A DNA stretch of 54,367 bases from Burkholderiaceae bacterium (GCA_913776825.1 CAJYPV010000009.1:69357-123723); one strand, 5' to 3'. Shown: positions 9,485 to 20,862, counted from the first letter of the stretch. Notes: generated by a model not told the origin, from the letters alone. Program-made: numbers and translations.

Positions 9485-10386
9485 TCCTGCATCTTCAAAG
9501 CGTCCCGCCGCGCAACGGTTTTGTCTGGGTGCGCCACGGCCTGAAGGTGATGCAGCGCAAGCCCTTCGCGCTGATGGGACTGTTCGCGCTGGCCATCGTG
9601 GTGCCGGGGCTGGTCAGCATCGTGCCGGTGATCGGCCCCCTGCTCGCGCTGGCGGCGCTGCCGTTGATCTCGCTGGGCTTCATGCTGGCATCGCATCAGG
9701 TGCTGCAGTCGCACACGCCGACGGCGTCGGTGTTCGTGCAGCCGCTGCAGCTCACGCCGGAGCGTCGCAAGGCCCAGCTGATGCTGGGCTTGGCCTATGC
9801 GGTGCTGTTCATCCTGATCATGCTGCTGAGCCAGTGGGTGGATGCCGGCGCGACCGAACGGTTCCGCACCGTGATGCAGGCCGGCCCCAAGGCCGATCCG
9901 CAGGCCGTCGCCGCGGCCGCCACCGATCCGAATCTGCTCGCCAGCATGCTGACCCAATCGGTGCTGCTGACCTTGATCTCCATCCCGTTCTGGCACGCGC
10001 CCGCGCTGATCCATTGGGGCGGCCAGAGCGTGCTGCAGGCGCTGTTCTCCAGCACGCTGGGCGTGTGGCGCAACAAGGGCGCGTTCGCGATGTCGGGCCT
10101 GGCCTGGATCGGGCTGGTGTTCGGCGCATCGATGGTGATTTCGCTGGCGCTGGCGCTGCTGGGATTGGCGAATCTGATGTTCATCGCCTCGGTGCCGCTG
10201 GTGCTGGTGATCGGCACCGCGTTCTACTGCTCGCTGTACTTCACCTTCATCGACTGCTTCATGTTCGGCGCGCCCCGCGACCTGCCGGTGCCGCCGCCGC
10301 ACCCGCCGGTGCCGCCGACCTCCGGCGGATCGGGACCCGGAACGACCACCTCCCAAGCGCTGCCGCCGTCCGATCCGCCGCACTGA
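9481..10386 (+). CDS. BPSS1780-type multispanning membrane protein
   Basis: This 301-residue integral membrane protein belongs to a family common downstream of thrB in Burkholderiales; its function is unknown. It opens MILHLQSVPPRNGFVWVRHG, a family-typical start. About five or six hydrophobic segments follow (near residues 33-75, 100-120, 155-180, 200-225 and 230-255). The C-terminal tail of about 40 residues is rich in Pro, Gly and Ser and is probably disordered. The start at 9481 overlaps the thrB stop by 4 bases, so the two are probably translated together. Confidence 0.85.
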   Translation: MILHLQSVPPRNGFVWVRHGLKVMQRKPFALMGLFALAIVVPGLVSIVPVIGPLLALAALPLISLGFMLASHQVLQSHTPTASVFVQPLQLTPERRKAQLMLGLAYAVLFILIMLLSQWVDAGATERFRTVMQAGPKADPQAVAAAATDPNLLASMLTQSVLLTLISIPFWHAPALIHWGGQSVLQALFSSTLGVWRNKGAFAMSGLAWIGLVFGASMVISLALALLGLANLMFIASVPLVLVIGTAFYCSLYFTFIDCFMFGAPRDLPVPPPHPPVPPTSGGSGPGTTTSQALPPSDPPH

Positions 10387-10529
10387 CGCGCGGTCGACCT
10401 CGGGCCGCTCACGGACATCGAAGGAAGCTCTGCAAAGCGCTTCGCTGGAGCGATGCAGCGCTTCCCCTGCCGGTTCCGGATTCAGGCCCGCCGACACCGC
10501 CGCGCGCACAGTGATTCTTTTCGACACCG

Positions 10530-10563
10530 CCGTCACGGCGTTGACATGCTGCGTTTACAGAAT
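10530..10563 (+). promoter_or_regulatory. PhoB-like box and -10 element of phoX
   Basis: Two 7-mers in the PhoB 7-4-7 layout, CCGTCAC and TTGACAT separated by GGCG (10530-10547), match the consensus CTGTCA(C/T) at 6 of 7 and 5 of 7 positions. Ten nt later comes CAGAAT (10558-10563), a -10-like hexamer at the spacing seen in known pho promoters. Transcription would start near 10570, about 25 nt before the phoX ATG. Phosphate-starvation control is inferred. Confidence 0.5.
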
Positions 10564-10595
10564 GCGCCCGCAACCAATCTTTGCGGAGCGTTTCC

Positions 10596-12827
10596 ATGAG
10601 CATGCAGCAGCCAGGCGATCAGTCCAGCCAGGTCAATGAGTACGACGAAGAGGCGATCGTCAACACCTCCAGCAACGCGCATTTCAGCGACGTGCTGGCA
10701 GCGCGACTGAGCCGTCGCGTCGCGCTCAAGGGCGGCATCAGCACCACCGCCGTCGCCCTGCTCGGTGGCGGCATGCTGAGCGCCTGCGGCGGCGACAGCT
10801 CGTCGGATCCGGTGCCCGCGCCGGCGCCAGCGCCCGCCCCCGCTCCGGCCACGCCGCCGAAGCTCGGCTTCACCGCTGTGGCCAAGAACAAGAACGATCT
10901 GGTCACCGTGGCCGAGGGCTACAACGTCAGCATCCTGCATGCGCTCGGCGACCCGATGCACTTCGGCGACGAGTCCTGGAAGGACGACGGCTCCGAAACC
11001 GCGGAGTCCTACAACCGCCGCATCGGCGACGGCCATGACGGCATGTACTACTTCGGCCTGTCCGAAGCGGGCGGCTATCAGGCGGATCGCGCCGATCGCG
11101 GTCTGCTCGCCGTCAACCACGAGTATGTGGTCGCCCCGTACGTCATGCATCCGGCGGGCCGGGCGGCCGGCGCCGCGCGCAATGCGACGGAAGTCGAAAA
11201 GGAAATCTACGCCCACGGCGTCAGCGTGGTCGAGACCAAGCGCGACAACGCCACCGGCGCCTGGTCGATGGTGCGCGGCTCGCGCTTCAACCGCCGCGTG
11301 ACCTCCGCCACCACCATGGACATCACCGGTCCGGCCCGCGGCCATGCGCTGCTGGCGACCAAGTTCAATCCGGCCGCTCAGCAGACCCGTGGCACCAACA
11401 ACAACTGCGCCAATGGCTACACCCCGTGGGGCACCTACCTGACTTGCGAAGAGAACTATCTCAACGTGATCAGCCGTGCCGCCGGTGACGATGCCGCGCG
11501 CAGCGCCAAGGAAATCGTCAGCCTGGGCCGTTACGGCCTGCCGCAGAACCGCAAGAGCCCCTACCAGTGGGAAACCGCAGGCACGGATGACCTGTTCTCG
11601 CGCTGGAACTCGTCGGTGACCGGCGCCACCGCGGGCGACGACTATCGCAACACCATCAACACCTTCGGCTGGGTGGTGGAGATCGACCCGTTCGCGCCGG
11701 CCTCGGCACCCGCCAAGCGCACCGCGCTGGGCCGCTTCAACCATGAAGGCGCCTGGCCGGCACCGGCCGTGGCCGGCAAGCCGATCGTCATCTACATGGG
11801 CGACGACTCGCGCAACGAGTACATCTACAAGTTCGTCTCCAAGGCCGTGTGGGATGCCGCCGATGTCGGCAAGGGCATGGCCGCCGGCGCGAAGTATCTG
11901 GACGAAGGCACGCTGTATGTCGCCCGCTTCAATGCGGACGGCACCGGTGACTGGCTGGAACTGAGCTTCGGCAAGAACGGTCTGGACGCCACCAACGCGA
12001 CCTACGCCTTCGCCGACCAGGGCGATGTGCTGGTCAACACCCGCCTGGCGGGTGACAAGCTGGGCGCCACCAAGATGGACCGTCCGGAATGGGGTGCGGT
12101 GAATCCCACCACCGGTGAGGTCTACATGACCCTGACCAACAACAACGAAGCCAACCGCGTGCCGCCGACCGCGACGCCGACCGGCCGCCAGGCACGCCCC
12201 GACGCCGCAAATCCGCGCTACTACGAAGACCCGAAGGGCAGCAACCTGCAGAAGGGCAACCCGAACGGCCACATCATCCGCTGGCGGGAGAACGCCTCCG
12301 ACGTCACCAAGATGAACTGGGACATCTACCTGTTCGGCGCGCAAGCCGATGCAGCGTCCGATGTGAACCTGTCCGGCCTGACCGACGTGAACGACTTCTC
12401 CAGCCCTGACGGCCTGTACTTCGACAAGCGCGGCATGCTGTGGATCCAGACCGACGACGGCGCCTACACCGATGTCACCAACTGCATGATGCTGGCCGCC
12501 GTGCCGGGCAAGGTCGGTGACGGCGGCGTGGCCACGGCCGTCGGCGGCACCACCACGATCGCCGGCGCCAAGGCGACCGCCGACACGGTGCGTCGCTTCC
12601 TGGTCGGCCCGAAGGAGTGCGAGATCACCGGCATCGCCATGACGCCGGACAACAAGACGCTGTTCTTCAACGTCCAGCATCCCGGCGAGGACAGCGCGCC
12701 GGACTGGGCTGGCCGGACCTTCGGCAGCTACTGGCCGGCCAACCAGGCCGACGCCACGGTGAAGAAGCGTCCGCGCTCGGCCACGGTGGTGATCACCCGC
12801 AAGGATGGCGGCGACATCGGCATCTGA
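10596..12827 (+). CDS. phoX: PhoX-type alkaline phosphatase with twin-arginine lipoprotein-like signal
   Basis: PhoX enzymes are Ca/Fe-dependent phosphomonoesterases that release phosphate outside the cytoplasm under phosphate limitation. The 743-residue protein has a long N-terminal region before a Tat-like signal: Arg40-Arg41 in LSRRVALKGG, a hydrophobic stretch, then LSAC at 61-64, a lipobox. A Pro-Ala linker (about residues 73-86) leads into the DUF839/PhoX propeller. Expected ligand segments are present: LTCEENY, LGRFNHEGAW, EWGAVNPTTGEVYMTLTNN and FSSPDGLYFD. The start at 10596 has a GGAGCG Shine-Dalgarno site at about 10585; a TTG at 10581 is unlikely. It is followed by a strong terminator and preceded by a PhoB-like box. 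Confidence 0.9.
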   Translation: MSMQQPGDQSSQVNEYDEEAIVNTSSNAHFSDVLAARLSRRVALKGGISTTAVALLGGGMLSACGGDSSSDPVPAPAPAPAPAPATPPKLGFTAVAKNKNDLVTVAEGYNVSILHALGDPMHFGDESWKDDGSETAESYNRRIGDGHDGMYYFGLSEAGGYQADRADRGLLAVNHEYVVAPYVMHPAGRAAGAARNATEVEKEIYAHGVSVVETKRDNATGAWSMVRGSRFNRRVTSATTMDITGPARGHALLATKFNPAAQQTRGTNNNCANGYTPWGTYLTCEENYLNVISRAAGDDAARSAKEIVSLGRYGLPQNRKSPYQWETAGTDDLFSRWNSSVTGATAGDDYRNTINTFGWVVEIDPFAPASAPAKRTALGRFNHEGAWPAPAVAGKPIVIYMGDDSRNEYIYKFVSKAVWDAADVGKGMAAGAKYLDEGTLYVARFNADGTGDWLELSFGKNGLDATNATYAFADQGDVLVNTRLAGDKLGATKMDRPEWGAVNPTTGEVYMTLTNNNEANRVPPTATPTGRQARPDAANPRYYEDPKGSNLQKGNPNGHIIRWRENASDVTKMNWDIYLFGAQADAASDVNLSGLTDVNDFSSPDGLYFDKRGMLWIQTDDGAYTDVTNCMMLAAVPGKVGDGGVATAVGGTTTIAGAKATADTVRRFLVGPKECEITGIAMTPDNKTLFFNVQHPGEDSAPDWAGRTFGSYWPANQADATVKKRPRSATVVITRKDGGDIGI

Positions 12828-12864
12828 GGTCGTGCACCAGCGGGCGGATTCGCCCGCTTCCACG

Positions 12865-12891
12865 AAGGCCCGCCATCGAGCGGGCCTTTTT
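12865..12891 (+). terminator. Rho-independent terminator of phoX
   Basis: A perfect 9-bp stem, AAGGCCCGC with GCGGGCCTT, closes a 6-nt loop (CATCGA) and runs straight into a T-tract. It lies 38 bp after the phoX stop. The opposite strand lacks a T-run after the stem, so it should act only on rightward transcription. Confidence 0.88.
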
Positions 12892-12996
12892 GCATCGGCA
12901 CCCATGCCGCGACGCGTTCATCTGCGGCGGGGTGCGCTGCTGTCAGAGGTTTCCATCGATGCGGCTGACACGCCGCGGCGACGCGGGTCGATCGTG

Positions 12997-13287
12997 CTAA
13001 TCGCGGATGGCCATGATGGCCTCGCGCACCACATCGCGCTCCATCGCGGGCACGGCGAAGAGCGTGACGCCCAGCTCCTGCGCAGCGCGCAGCACGGTCG
13101 GCAAGCCGACGCCGGAGACGCCCTTCTCGATGTTGATCATGGTTTGCCGCGAGATGCCCAGGGCGTCGGCGGCTTCAACCAGCGGGATGCGGCGGCGGGT
13201 GCGCGCCGAACGGATGGCCGCACCCAGCGAGGCGGCATCCAGGACCGTGGGGTCATACGGAGGATCAATGGGAATGACTGTTCGCAT
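12997..13287 (-). CDS. XRE-family helix-turn-helix regulator
   Basis: This 96-residue DNA-binding protein has a Cro/C1-type HTH (about residues 20-75): LGAAIRSARTRRRIPLVEAA, then ALGISRQTMINIEKG with the recognition helix, then VGLPTVLRAAQELG. It resembles HipB-like antitoxins and small autoregulators, but no toxin gene lies next to it: phoX ends upstream on the other strand and uvrD is 300 bp away. The ATG at 13287 gives MRTVIPIDPPYDP. A short inverted repeat, TGAAAAGTTTCA, lies 17 bp upstream and could be its own operator. Its targets are unknown. Confidence 0.82.
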   Translation of the reverse strand: MRTVIPIDPPYDPTVLDAASLGAAIRSARTRRRIPLVEAADALGISRQTMINIEKGVSGVGLPTVLRAAQELGVTLFAVPAMERDVVREAIMAIRD

Positions 13288-13303
13288 GGAGATTCCAGAA
13301 CGC

Positions 13304-13315
13304 TGAAAAGTTTCA
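13304..13315. promoter_or_regulatory. Candidate autoregulatory operator of the XRE gene
   Basis: TGAAAAGTTTCA is a 5-bp inverted repeat (TGAAA/TTTCA) with a 2-bp centre, 17 bp before the XRE start codon. Size and place fit a Cro/C1-type operator, but such short palindromes also arise by chance. Confidence 0.3.
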
Positions 13316-13546
13316 CTGCAAGCTCCCTCCCAGCGTCGAGTCGAATTTCCTGGTGACCGGAAATGTCGCTCGCCCCACGCCTCGTCTCTTCACTCCTTGC
13401 CTACTCCAACCCAACTCTAACCGTTTCCGAAAACCGTCGTCGAGAGGCGCTTCATGCCTCGCACGCCAGGCCATGGCGTCGCCCCCGCGCCCCGCCCGGA
13501 ACGCGCAGGGACGAGCCCCAGCACCGATGTCAGCGCTGCCGGCCAG

Positions 13547-13582
13547 CCGTTCGGACCGTTCGGGCCGTTCGGACTCTTCGGA
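13547..13582. repeat. 9-bp tandem repeat, four copies
   Basis: The units are CCGTTCGGA, CCGTTCGGG, CCGTTCGGA and CTCTTCGGA. The repeat ends just before the uvrD stop codon region (13592). Confidence 0.85.
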
Positions 13583-13591
13583 CCGCCCAGC

Positions 13592-16018
<2,427 letters not shown>

Positions 16019-16024
16019 CCAGCC

Positions 16025-16030
16025 ATTCTA
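16025..16030 (-). promoter_or_regulatory. -10-like TAGAAT, 6 nt before uvrD
   Basis: On the minus strand TAGAAT ends 6 nt before the uvrD ATG. If used, the transcript would start at the start codon. No convincing -35 was seen. Confidence 0.45.
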
Positions 16031-16220
16031 GGGAAGTTATGGATCGCCACGGGGCGCTGGGGTCGCGTCGGATCGAAGCACGACTCAAGGCCCGCCCGCA
16101 GGCGCTCGACAGCGCCCACCCCAAACGATGTCCGTCCGGCACACAGGGTCCAAACCACTCGCCGCTTTGAACGATGCGCCCCACCGCGCACACGGCCGAG
16201 GCTGGCATCATGCGCCCTCC

Positions 16221-16664
16221 ATGAAGTCAGAAAAATCCCGTGGCGCCGGCGCTGCCTCGCCGCACGCGCCCTCACCGATCGCCTGCCCGTGCGGGAGCGG
16301 TCAGCCCTACGACCCCTGCTGCGGCGCGCTTCATCAGGCCTTCGCGGCCGACGGTCGACTGCCGGCCCCGCATGCCGAAGCGCTGATGCGGTCGCGGTAC
16401 AGCGCCTTCGTGCTGGACCGGATCGACTACCTGCTCGCCACCTGGCATCCGGACACCCGGCCCGCCGCGCTCACGCCCAACGAGCCCGGCCTGCAGTGGC
16501 TGGGGCTGTCGGTCAAACAGCATGCGCAGCAGGATGCCGACCATGCCACCGTGGAGTTCGTCGCACGCAGCAAGCTGGGCGGACGCGCGCATCGGATGCA
16601 TGAGCTCAGCCGCTTCGTGCGTGTGGACGGCGCCTGGTTGTACGTCGATGGCGACCAGCGATGA
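16221..16664 (+). CDS. ychJ: YchJ family SEC-C motif protein
   Basis: This small protein (147 residues) has an N-terminal SEC-C zinc motif, CPCGSGQPYDPCCG (about residues 22-35), and an NTF2-like YchJ domain with ALMRSRYSAFV, YLLATWHPDTRP and LGLSVKQHAQQ, ending in HELSRFVRVDGAWLYVDGD. Function is unknown; it is often described as a metal-binding or chaperone-like factor. The start at 16221 (MKSEKSRGA) is the only one that keeps a short N-terminus, but no good ribosome binding site is seen. It runs towards truC with only 31 bp between the stop and the chosen truC start. Confidence 0.85.
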   Translation: MKSEKSRGAGAASPHAPSPIACPCGSGQPYDPCCGALHQAFAADGRLPAPHAEALMRSRYSAFVLDRIDYLLATWHPDTRPAALTPNEPGLQWLGLSVKQHAQQDADHATVEFVARSKLGGRAHRMHELSRFVRVDGAWLYVDGDQR

Positions 16665-16695
16665 ACGCCCTGGCGCCGCGCCGGCCATCAGCGGC

Positions 16696-17514
16696 ATGAG
16701 CGCCATCCGTCGTGGCCACGACTTGAGCGCCGGCGCCGTGCGGGCGGATGCCGCCTCGGAGGCATCGCCCCCCGCCGCAGCGTCGCCGCCACCCGCGCCG
16801 CTGACCGTGCTGCATCGGGACGACGCGCTGGTGGTGATCGACAAGCCCGCCGGACTGCTGGTGCACCGAACCGCGCTGGACGCGCATGAGGACGCCGCCG
16901 CGCTGCAGCGCTTGCGGGATCAGCTCGGGCGACCGGTGTGGCCGGTCCATCGGCTGGATCGCGGGACCTCGGGCGTGCTGGTGTTTGCGCTCAGCGCGGA
17001 GGTGGCCAGCCAGATGGGCGTGGCGCTGGCGGAGCGTCGCACCCGCAAGCGCTACCTCGCGCTGGTGCGGGGCTGGCCTGCCGCCGACGAGGGCGTGATC
17101 GATCATCCGCTCGCCCGCGATCCCGAGTTGCCGTCCGCCGCGCAGCCGCATCTGGACGCGCAAACCGGCTGGCGCTGCCTTCAGCGCATCACCGTGCCGG
17201 TGAGCACCGATCCTCGCTTCCCCAGCACCCGGCTGAGCCTGCTGGCCTGCGAGCCGGTGCAAGGACGACGGCATCAGATCCGACGCCATCTCAAGCACCT
17301 GGCCCATCCGATCATCGGCGACGCCAACCACGGCAAGGGCCCGCTGAATCGCACCCTGGCCGCGCATTGGGGCCATCAGCGGCTCTGGCTGCATGCGCAT
17401 CGACTGCGCTTTGACCATCCGCTCACCGGCCAGACGCTGAGCCTGGAAGCGCCACCCAGCGCGGAGTGGGCGCCATGGCTGACCGATGTCGACGCGGAGG
17501 CGCTGTCGTTCTGA
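16696..17514 (+). CDS. truC: tRNA pseudouridine synthase TruC-like
   Basis: RluA-family enzymes isomerise uridine to pseudouridine; TruC modifies U65 of tRNA. The protein (272 residues) has the N-terminal motif VVIDKPAGLLVHRT, the catalytic HRLDRGTSGVLVF with the essential Asp, KRYLALVRGW, GRRHQIRRHLKHLAHPIIGDANHG and a C-terminal QRLWLHAHRLRFDHPLTG. The layout and the GRRHQ.RRHL.HL.HPIIGD block match TruC. The start is uncertain: 16696 (MSAIRRGHD) avoids overlap with ychJ, while 16648 would overlap it by 17 bp. The Ala/Pro-rich stretch at residues 15-35 looks like a disordered N-terminus. Confidence 0.87.
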   Translation: MSAIRRGHDLSAGAVRADAASEASPPAAASPPPAPLTVLHRDDALVVIDKPAGLLVHRTALDAHEDAAALQRLRDQLGRPVWPVHRLDRGTSGVLVFALSAEVASQMGVALAERRTRKRYLALVRGWPAADEGVIDHPLARDPELPSAAQPHLDAQTGWRCLQRITVPVSTDPRFPSTRLSLLACEPVQGRRHQIRRHLKHLAHPIIGDANHGKGPLNRTLAAHWGHQRLWLHAHRLRFDHPLTGQTLSLEAPPSAEWAPWLTDVDAEALSF

Positions 17515-17549
17515 AGACCTAAGGCGTGCGGCGCGTCGGCGCGGCAGTC

Positions 17550-18626
17550 TCAGGCGAAACGCACGGCGTGGATCGGCGGCAGCGTGTGCGAGACGTTATG
17601 CCAGTGATCGCCGCCATCCGCGCTCGACCAGAGATTGCCGGTGGTGCTGCCCATCAGCAGATGCTGGCCCGATTCGTCCACCGCCAGACCATGCCGATAA
17701 ATCAGGTCGTAGCAGTGCTGCTGAGGCAGACCGTGGCGCAGCGTGTCGAAGCTGCGACCGCCATCGCGGGTCCGGTTCACCACCAACGCCCCGTCGACCG
17801 GCACTCGCAGCACATCCTTGGCGCCCGGCACAAACCAGGCCGTCAACGGATCACGGGAATGCGCGGCGACCGCGAAACCGAATCCTGAGACCGGCGGCTG
17901 CAGCGGCTGCCAGGTGGCGCCGGCATCCTCGCTGCGCCACACGCCGTTGTGATGCTGGCACCAGAGCACGCGGGGATCGGCGCCGCAGCTCACGATGCGA
18001 TGCGGATCCTGGGTGTTCTCCTCGCCGGCCTGGTCGGGCGGCATGAAGTCCGCGTGCATGCCTTTGGCGCTCAGTCGCCAGGAGGTCCCGCCATCCTCGC
18101 TGCGCCAGGCGCCGCCGCAGGAAATGCCCAGCAGCAGCCGGCGTGGATCGGCCGCATCGATGCAGATCGAATGGATCCCGGGCGTGTCGTAGCCGCCGCC
18201 GAACCAGGCCAAGCGCTCCGGCCGATGCCACAGCGCGTCGACCAATTGCCAGGAGCCGCCGTCGTCCTCGCTGACGAACAGCCCGCCCGGCAGCGTGCCG
18301 GCCCACAGCCGTCCATCCGTGCCGCGCTCGAGCGACCAGATCAAGCGCACCGTCCATGACGGTCCTTCGGCCTCGGCGGGTTGAGGCGGAAAAGCCGGCG
18401 CCGGCAGTTCCTGCCAGTGGACGCCGCCATCGTCGGAGGCCTGCAGCTTCACGCCGAAATGGCCCAGGTTCAACGCAGCCAGCAGCCGTCCGCCGCCCGT
18501 CGACGCGGGCAGGATCATCGAGACCGGATCGCCCGGGAAGCTGTGCCGTCCAAGATGCCAGGCGCCGTCCTGCCGGTGAAGCTCGAACAGGCCCTTGCGA
18601 GTGGCGATCCAGGCCGTGGTGCTCAT
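17550..18626 (-). CDS. BNR-repeat beta-propeller protein (sialidase/VPS10-like fold)
   Basis: The 358-residue protein is a predicted beta-propeller. It carries several Asp-box (BNR) repeats of the form S-x-D-G-G-x-x-W: SDDGGVHW, SEDDGGSW, SEDGGTSW, SEDAGATW and SADGGDHW. It begins MSTTAWIATRKGLFELHR and has no signal peptide, so it is probably cytoplasmic. Databases often name such proteins glycosyl hydrolase or exo-alpha-sialidase, but the catalytic residues of sialidases were not recognised. It lies directly downstream of a MoaD/ThiS-like gene (52 bp gap), and as I recall the two are neighbours in other bacteria too. The real function is unknown. Confidence 0.8.
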   Translation of the reverse strand: MSTTAWIATRKGLFELHRQDGAWHLGRHSFPGDPVSMILPASTGGGRLLAALNLGHFGVKLQASDDGGVHWQELPAPAFPPQPAEAEGPSWTVRLIWSLERGTDGRLWAGTLPGGLFVSEDDGGSWQLVDALWHRPERLAWFGGGYDTPGIHSICIDAADPRRLLLGISCGGAWRSEDGGTSWRLSAKGMHADFMPPDQAGEENTQDPHRIVSCGADPRVLWCQHHNGVWRSEDAGATWQPLQPPVSGFGFAVAAHSRDPLTAWFVPGAKDVLRVPVDGALVVNRTRDGGRSFDTLRHGLPQQHCYDLIYRHGLAVDESGQHLLMGSTTGNLWSSADGGDHWHNVSHTLPPIHAVRFA

Positions 18627-18678
18627 GCTGATCTCCTGAAACGACTGTCCATCGCTGCCGCGCCCACGTCACGCGCGG

Positions 18679-18948
18679 TCAACCGCCTGACAGCGCCTGC
18701 AGCACGTACACCTTCGCCGACGGGGCCAGCGGATCGGACATCCGCTGGCGATCCCGGGCGCGATGCCCATCGATGAACACCGCCACATGATGGCGGAGTT
18801 GTCCCTGTTCATCGAGGATGTAGCTCCGCAAGCGCGGGTTGAGGTCGAACGCCTGATCCAAGGCTTGTGCCAGCGTCGTCGCCTCGCAGTCCAGCTTGGG
18901 CGTATCGACAAAGCGATGCAGTTGCGCCGTGAATTCAAGGTGAACCAT
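18679..18948 (-). CDS. MoaD/ThiS-like ubiquitin-fold sulfur-carrier protein
   Basis: This 89-residue protein has a beta-grasp fold and ends in Gly-Gly (VYVLQALSGG), the tail that is adenylated and thiocarboxylated in MoaD and ThiS. The central VAVFIDGHRARDR and the segment SDPLAPSAKVYVLQALSGG are typical. No E1-like activating enzyme (MoeB/ThiF), MoaE or ThiG is encoded nearby. The neighbour is the beta-propeller protein downstream in the same direction. A longer open frame extends upstream but its Arg-rich translation looks non-coding, so the ATG at 18948 (MVHLEFTAQLHRF) is preferred. Confidence 0.83.
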   Translation of the reverse strand: MVHLEFTAQLHRFVDTPKLDCEATTLAQALDQAFDLNPRLRSYILDEQGQLRHHVAVFIDGHRARDRQRMSDPLAPSAKVYVLQALSGG

Positions 18949-19164
18949 GAGCGCCGATCCTGCGTCCCGCGCCCGCGAATGACCAGTGCCGGAAGCCAGT
19001 TCGCCCCTCAAAGACGGGGCACCGGTTCTCCTCAAACAGGACGACCCGCTCGATGGGGCCGGCTCGCGGCGATTGCCGAGCACGCCGCGCCGCGCCGTGC
19101 ATCGCCCGCCGCCCGCCTCCCGGCGTCGGCGTCGTCGGCGACGACCATCTCGCGCCCCGCAACG

Positions 19165-19188
19165 AAAAACGCCGCACGAGGCGGCGTT
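19165..19188 (-). terminator. Rho-independent terminator after ahpF
   Basis: On the minus strand an 8-bp stem (AACGCCGC/GCGGCGTT) with loop CTCGT is followed by a T-run. It lies about 120 bp after the ahpF stop at 19309. Confidence 0.82.
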
Positions 19189-19308
19189 CAAAGCGCGCGG
19201 TGTCCGCGAAGGGGTGGCGGGGAGTGGCGCATCGGGCCCACCCGTCCCCACCGGCCGCGCACCGGACCGTTGCCGGTCTGGCGCGCTCTCCGCGAGATCA
19301 GTCGCGGA

Positions 19309-20862
19309 TCAGTTGCGGATCAGGTGATCGAAGGCGCTGAGGGCCGCCTTCGCGCCGTCGCCGGCCGCGATGATGATCTGCTTGTACGGCACCGTGGTCG
19401 CATCACCTGCGGCGAACACGCCGGGCACCGAGGTCTGGCCCTTGGCATCCACCATGATTTCGCCGTGCTTGGACAGCTCGACCACGCCGCGCAGCCATTC
19501 GGTGTTGGGCACCAGACCGATCTGCACGAACACGCCTTCCAGCTCGATGCGCTTGGCCTCGCCGCTGGCGCGATCGGTGTAGTTCAAGCCATTGAGCTTG
19601 CCGCCGGCACCGGTGAACTCGGTGGTCTGCGCCTGCTTGATGATGGTGACGTTGGAGAGGCTCTCCAGCTTCTTCACCAGCACCGCATCGGCACGCAGTT
19701 GGTCGCCGAATTCCAGCAGCGTGACGTGAGCCACCAGCCCGGCCAGGTCGATCGCCGCTTCCACACCGGAGTTGCCGCCGCCGATCACCGCAACCCGCTT
19801 GCCCTTGAACAGCGGACCGTCACAGTGCGGGCAGTAAGCGACGCCCTTGTTCTTGTACTCCTGCTCGCCCGGCACATTGACATTGCGCCAGCGCGCACCG
19901 GTCGACAGGATCACCGTCTTGCTCTTGAGCGACCCGCCGTTGGCGAGCTGGATCTCGATCAGGCCACCCGGCGTGGCGGCCGGGACCAGCCGGTCGGCGC
20001 GCTGCAGGTTCATCACGTCGACGCCGTAATCCTTCACATGGGATTCCAGGGCCATCGCGAACTTGGGGCCGTCGGTGGACAGCACCGAGATGTAGTTCTC
20101 GATCGCCAGCGTGTCATTGACCTGACCGCCGAAGCGCTCCGCCGCCACGCCGGTGCGGATGCCCTTGCGCGCCGCATAGACCGCGGCCGCCGCGCCGGCC
20201 GGGCCACCGCCGACCACCAGCACATCGAAGGCGTCCTTGGCGGACAGCTTCTCGGCGTCCTTGACTGCGGCGCCGGTGTCCAGCTTGGCGACGATCTCTT
20301 CCACCGTCATGCGACCGGAGCCGAACTCCGCGCCGTTCAGGTAGACGGTCGGCACCGCCATGATTTCGCGGGCATTCACTTCATCCTGGAACAGCGCGCC
20401 GTCGACGATCACCGTCTTGACGCGGGGATTCACCACCGACATCAGCGACAGCGCCTGCACCACGTCCGGGCAGTTGTGGCAGGACAGGGACATGTAGACC
20501 TCGAAGGCATAGTCGCCATCCAGGCCCTTGATCTGATCGATGGTCGCAGGCTCCACCTTGGGCGGGTGGCCACCGGTCCACAGCAGGGCCAGCACCAGCG
20601 AGGTGAACTCATGGCCCAGCGGGATGCCGGCGAAGCGCAGGCTCTGTTCGGTGCCCGTGCGCTTGAGGCTGAAGGACGGGCGGCGCGCATCGGCGCCATC
20701 CAGCTTCAGCGTGATCTTGTCGGACATCGACGCGATGTCCTGCAGCAGCTGCTTGAGCTCTGCGGAGCTCTCAGAGTCGCTCAGCGAAGCCTCGATCTCG
20801 AACGGCAGCGTCACCCGCTCCAGGTAGGCCTTGAGCTGCGCCTTGAGGTTGTCGTCCAACAT
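19309..20862 (-). CDS. ahpF: Alkyl hydroperoxide reductase subunit F
   Basis: AhpF passes electrons from NAD(P)H through FAD and two disulfides to AhpC. The 517-residue flavoprotein has an N-terminal double-thioredoxin region with the CxxC site [10 protein letters not shown] (near residue 130). The FAD-binding [19 protein letters not shown], the NAD-binding [17 protein letters not shown] and the second redox pair [13 protein letters not shown] follow. It ends with the FAD-contact segment [30 protein letters not shown]. The start [15 protein letters not shown] is standard, with a purine-rich AGAAAGGAAGT just upstream. It is 170 bp downstream of ahpC, and a hairpin lies in the gap. Confidence 0.96.
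   Translation of the reverse strand: MLDDNLKAQLKAYLERVTLPFEIEASLSDSESSAELKQLLQDIASMSDKITLKLDGADARRPSFSLKRTGTEQSLRFAGIPLGHEFTSLVLALLWTGGHPPKVEPATIDQIKGLDGDYAFEVYMSLSCHNCPDVVQALSLMSVVNPRVKTVIVDGALFQDEVNAREIMAVPTVYLNGAEFGSGRMTVEEIVAKLDTGAAVKDAEKLSAKDAFDVLVVGGGPAGAAAAVYAARKGIRTGVAAERFGGQVNDTLAIENYISVLSTDGPKFAMALESHVKDYGVDVMNLQRADRLVPAATPGGLIEIQLANGGSLKSKTVILSTGARWRNVNVPGEQEYKNKGVAYCPHCDGPLFKGKRVAVIGGGNSGVEAAIDLAGLVAHVTLLEFGDQLRADAVLVKKLESLSNVTIIKQAQTTEFTGAGGKLNGLNYTDRASGEAKRIELEGVFVQIGLVPNTEWLRGVVELSKHGEIMVDAKGQTSVPGVFAAGDATTVPYKQIIIAAGDGAKAALSAFDHLIRN

Larger units (their letters stand above)
13288..13591. other. Gene-free stretch with a 9-bp tandem repeat
   Basis: This 304-bp space separates the XRE gene start from the uvrD stop. 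Its only clear structure beyond the XRE operator candidate is four copies of a 9-bp unit, CCGTTCGGA-like, at 13547-13582 (third base group varies once, CTCTTCGGA). The short open frames here lack family features, and no terminator for uvrD was recognised. Confidence 0.6.

Noticed and set aside
10533..12905. A 790-codon minus-strand frame opposite phoX
   Set aside because: phoX is clearly coded on the plus strand; the antisense product is low-complexity Gly/Val/Arg-rich sequence.
16648..16695. An earlier start for truC at 16648
   Set aside because: It would overlap ychJ by 17 bp and add non-conserved residues; it cannot be ruled out but 16696 is the more economical choice.
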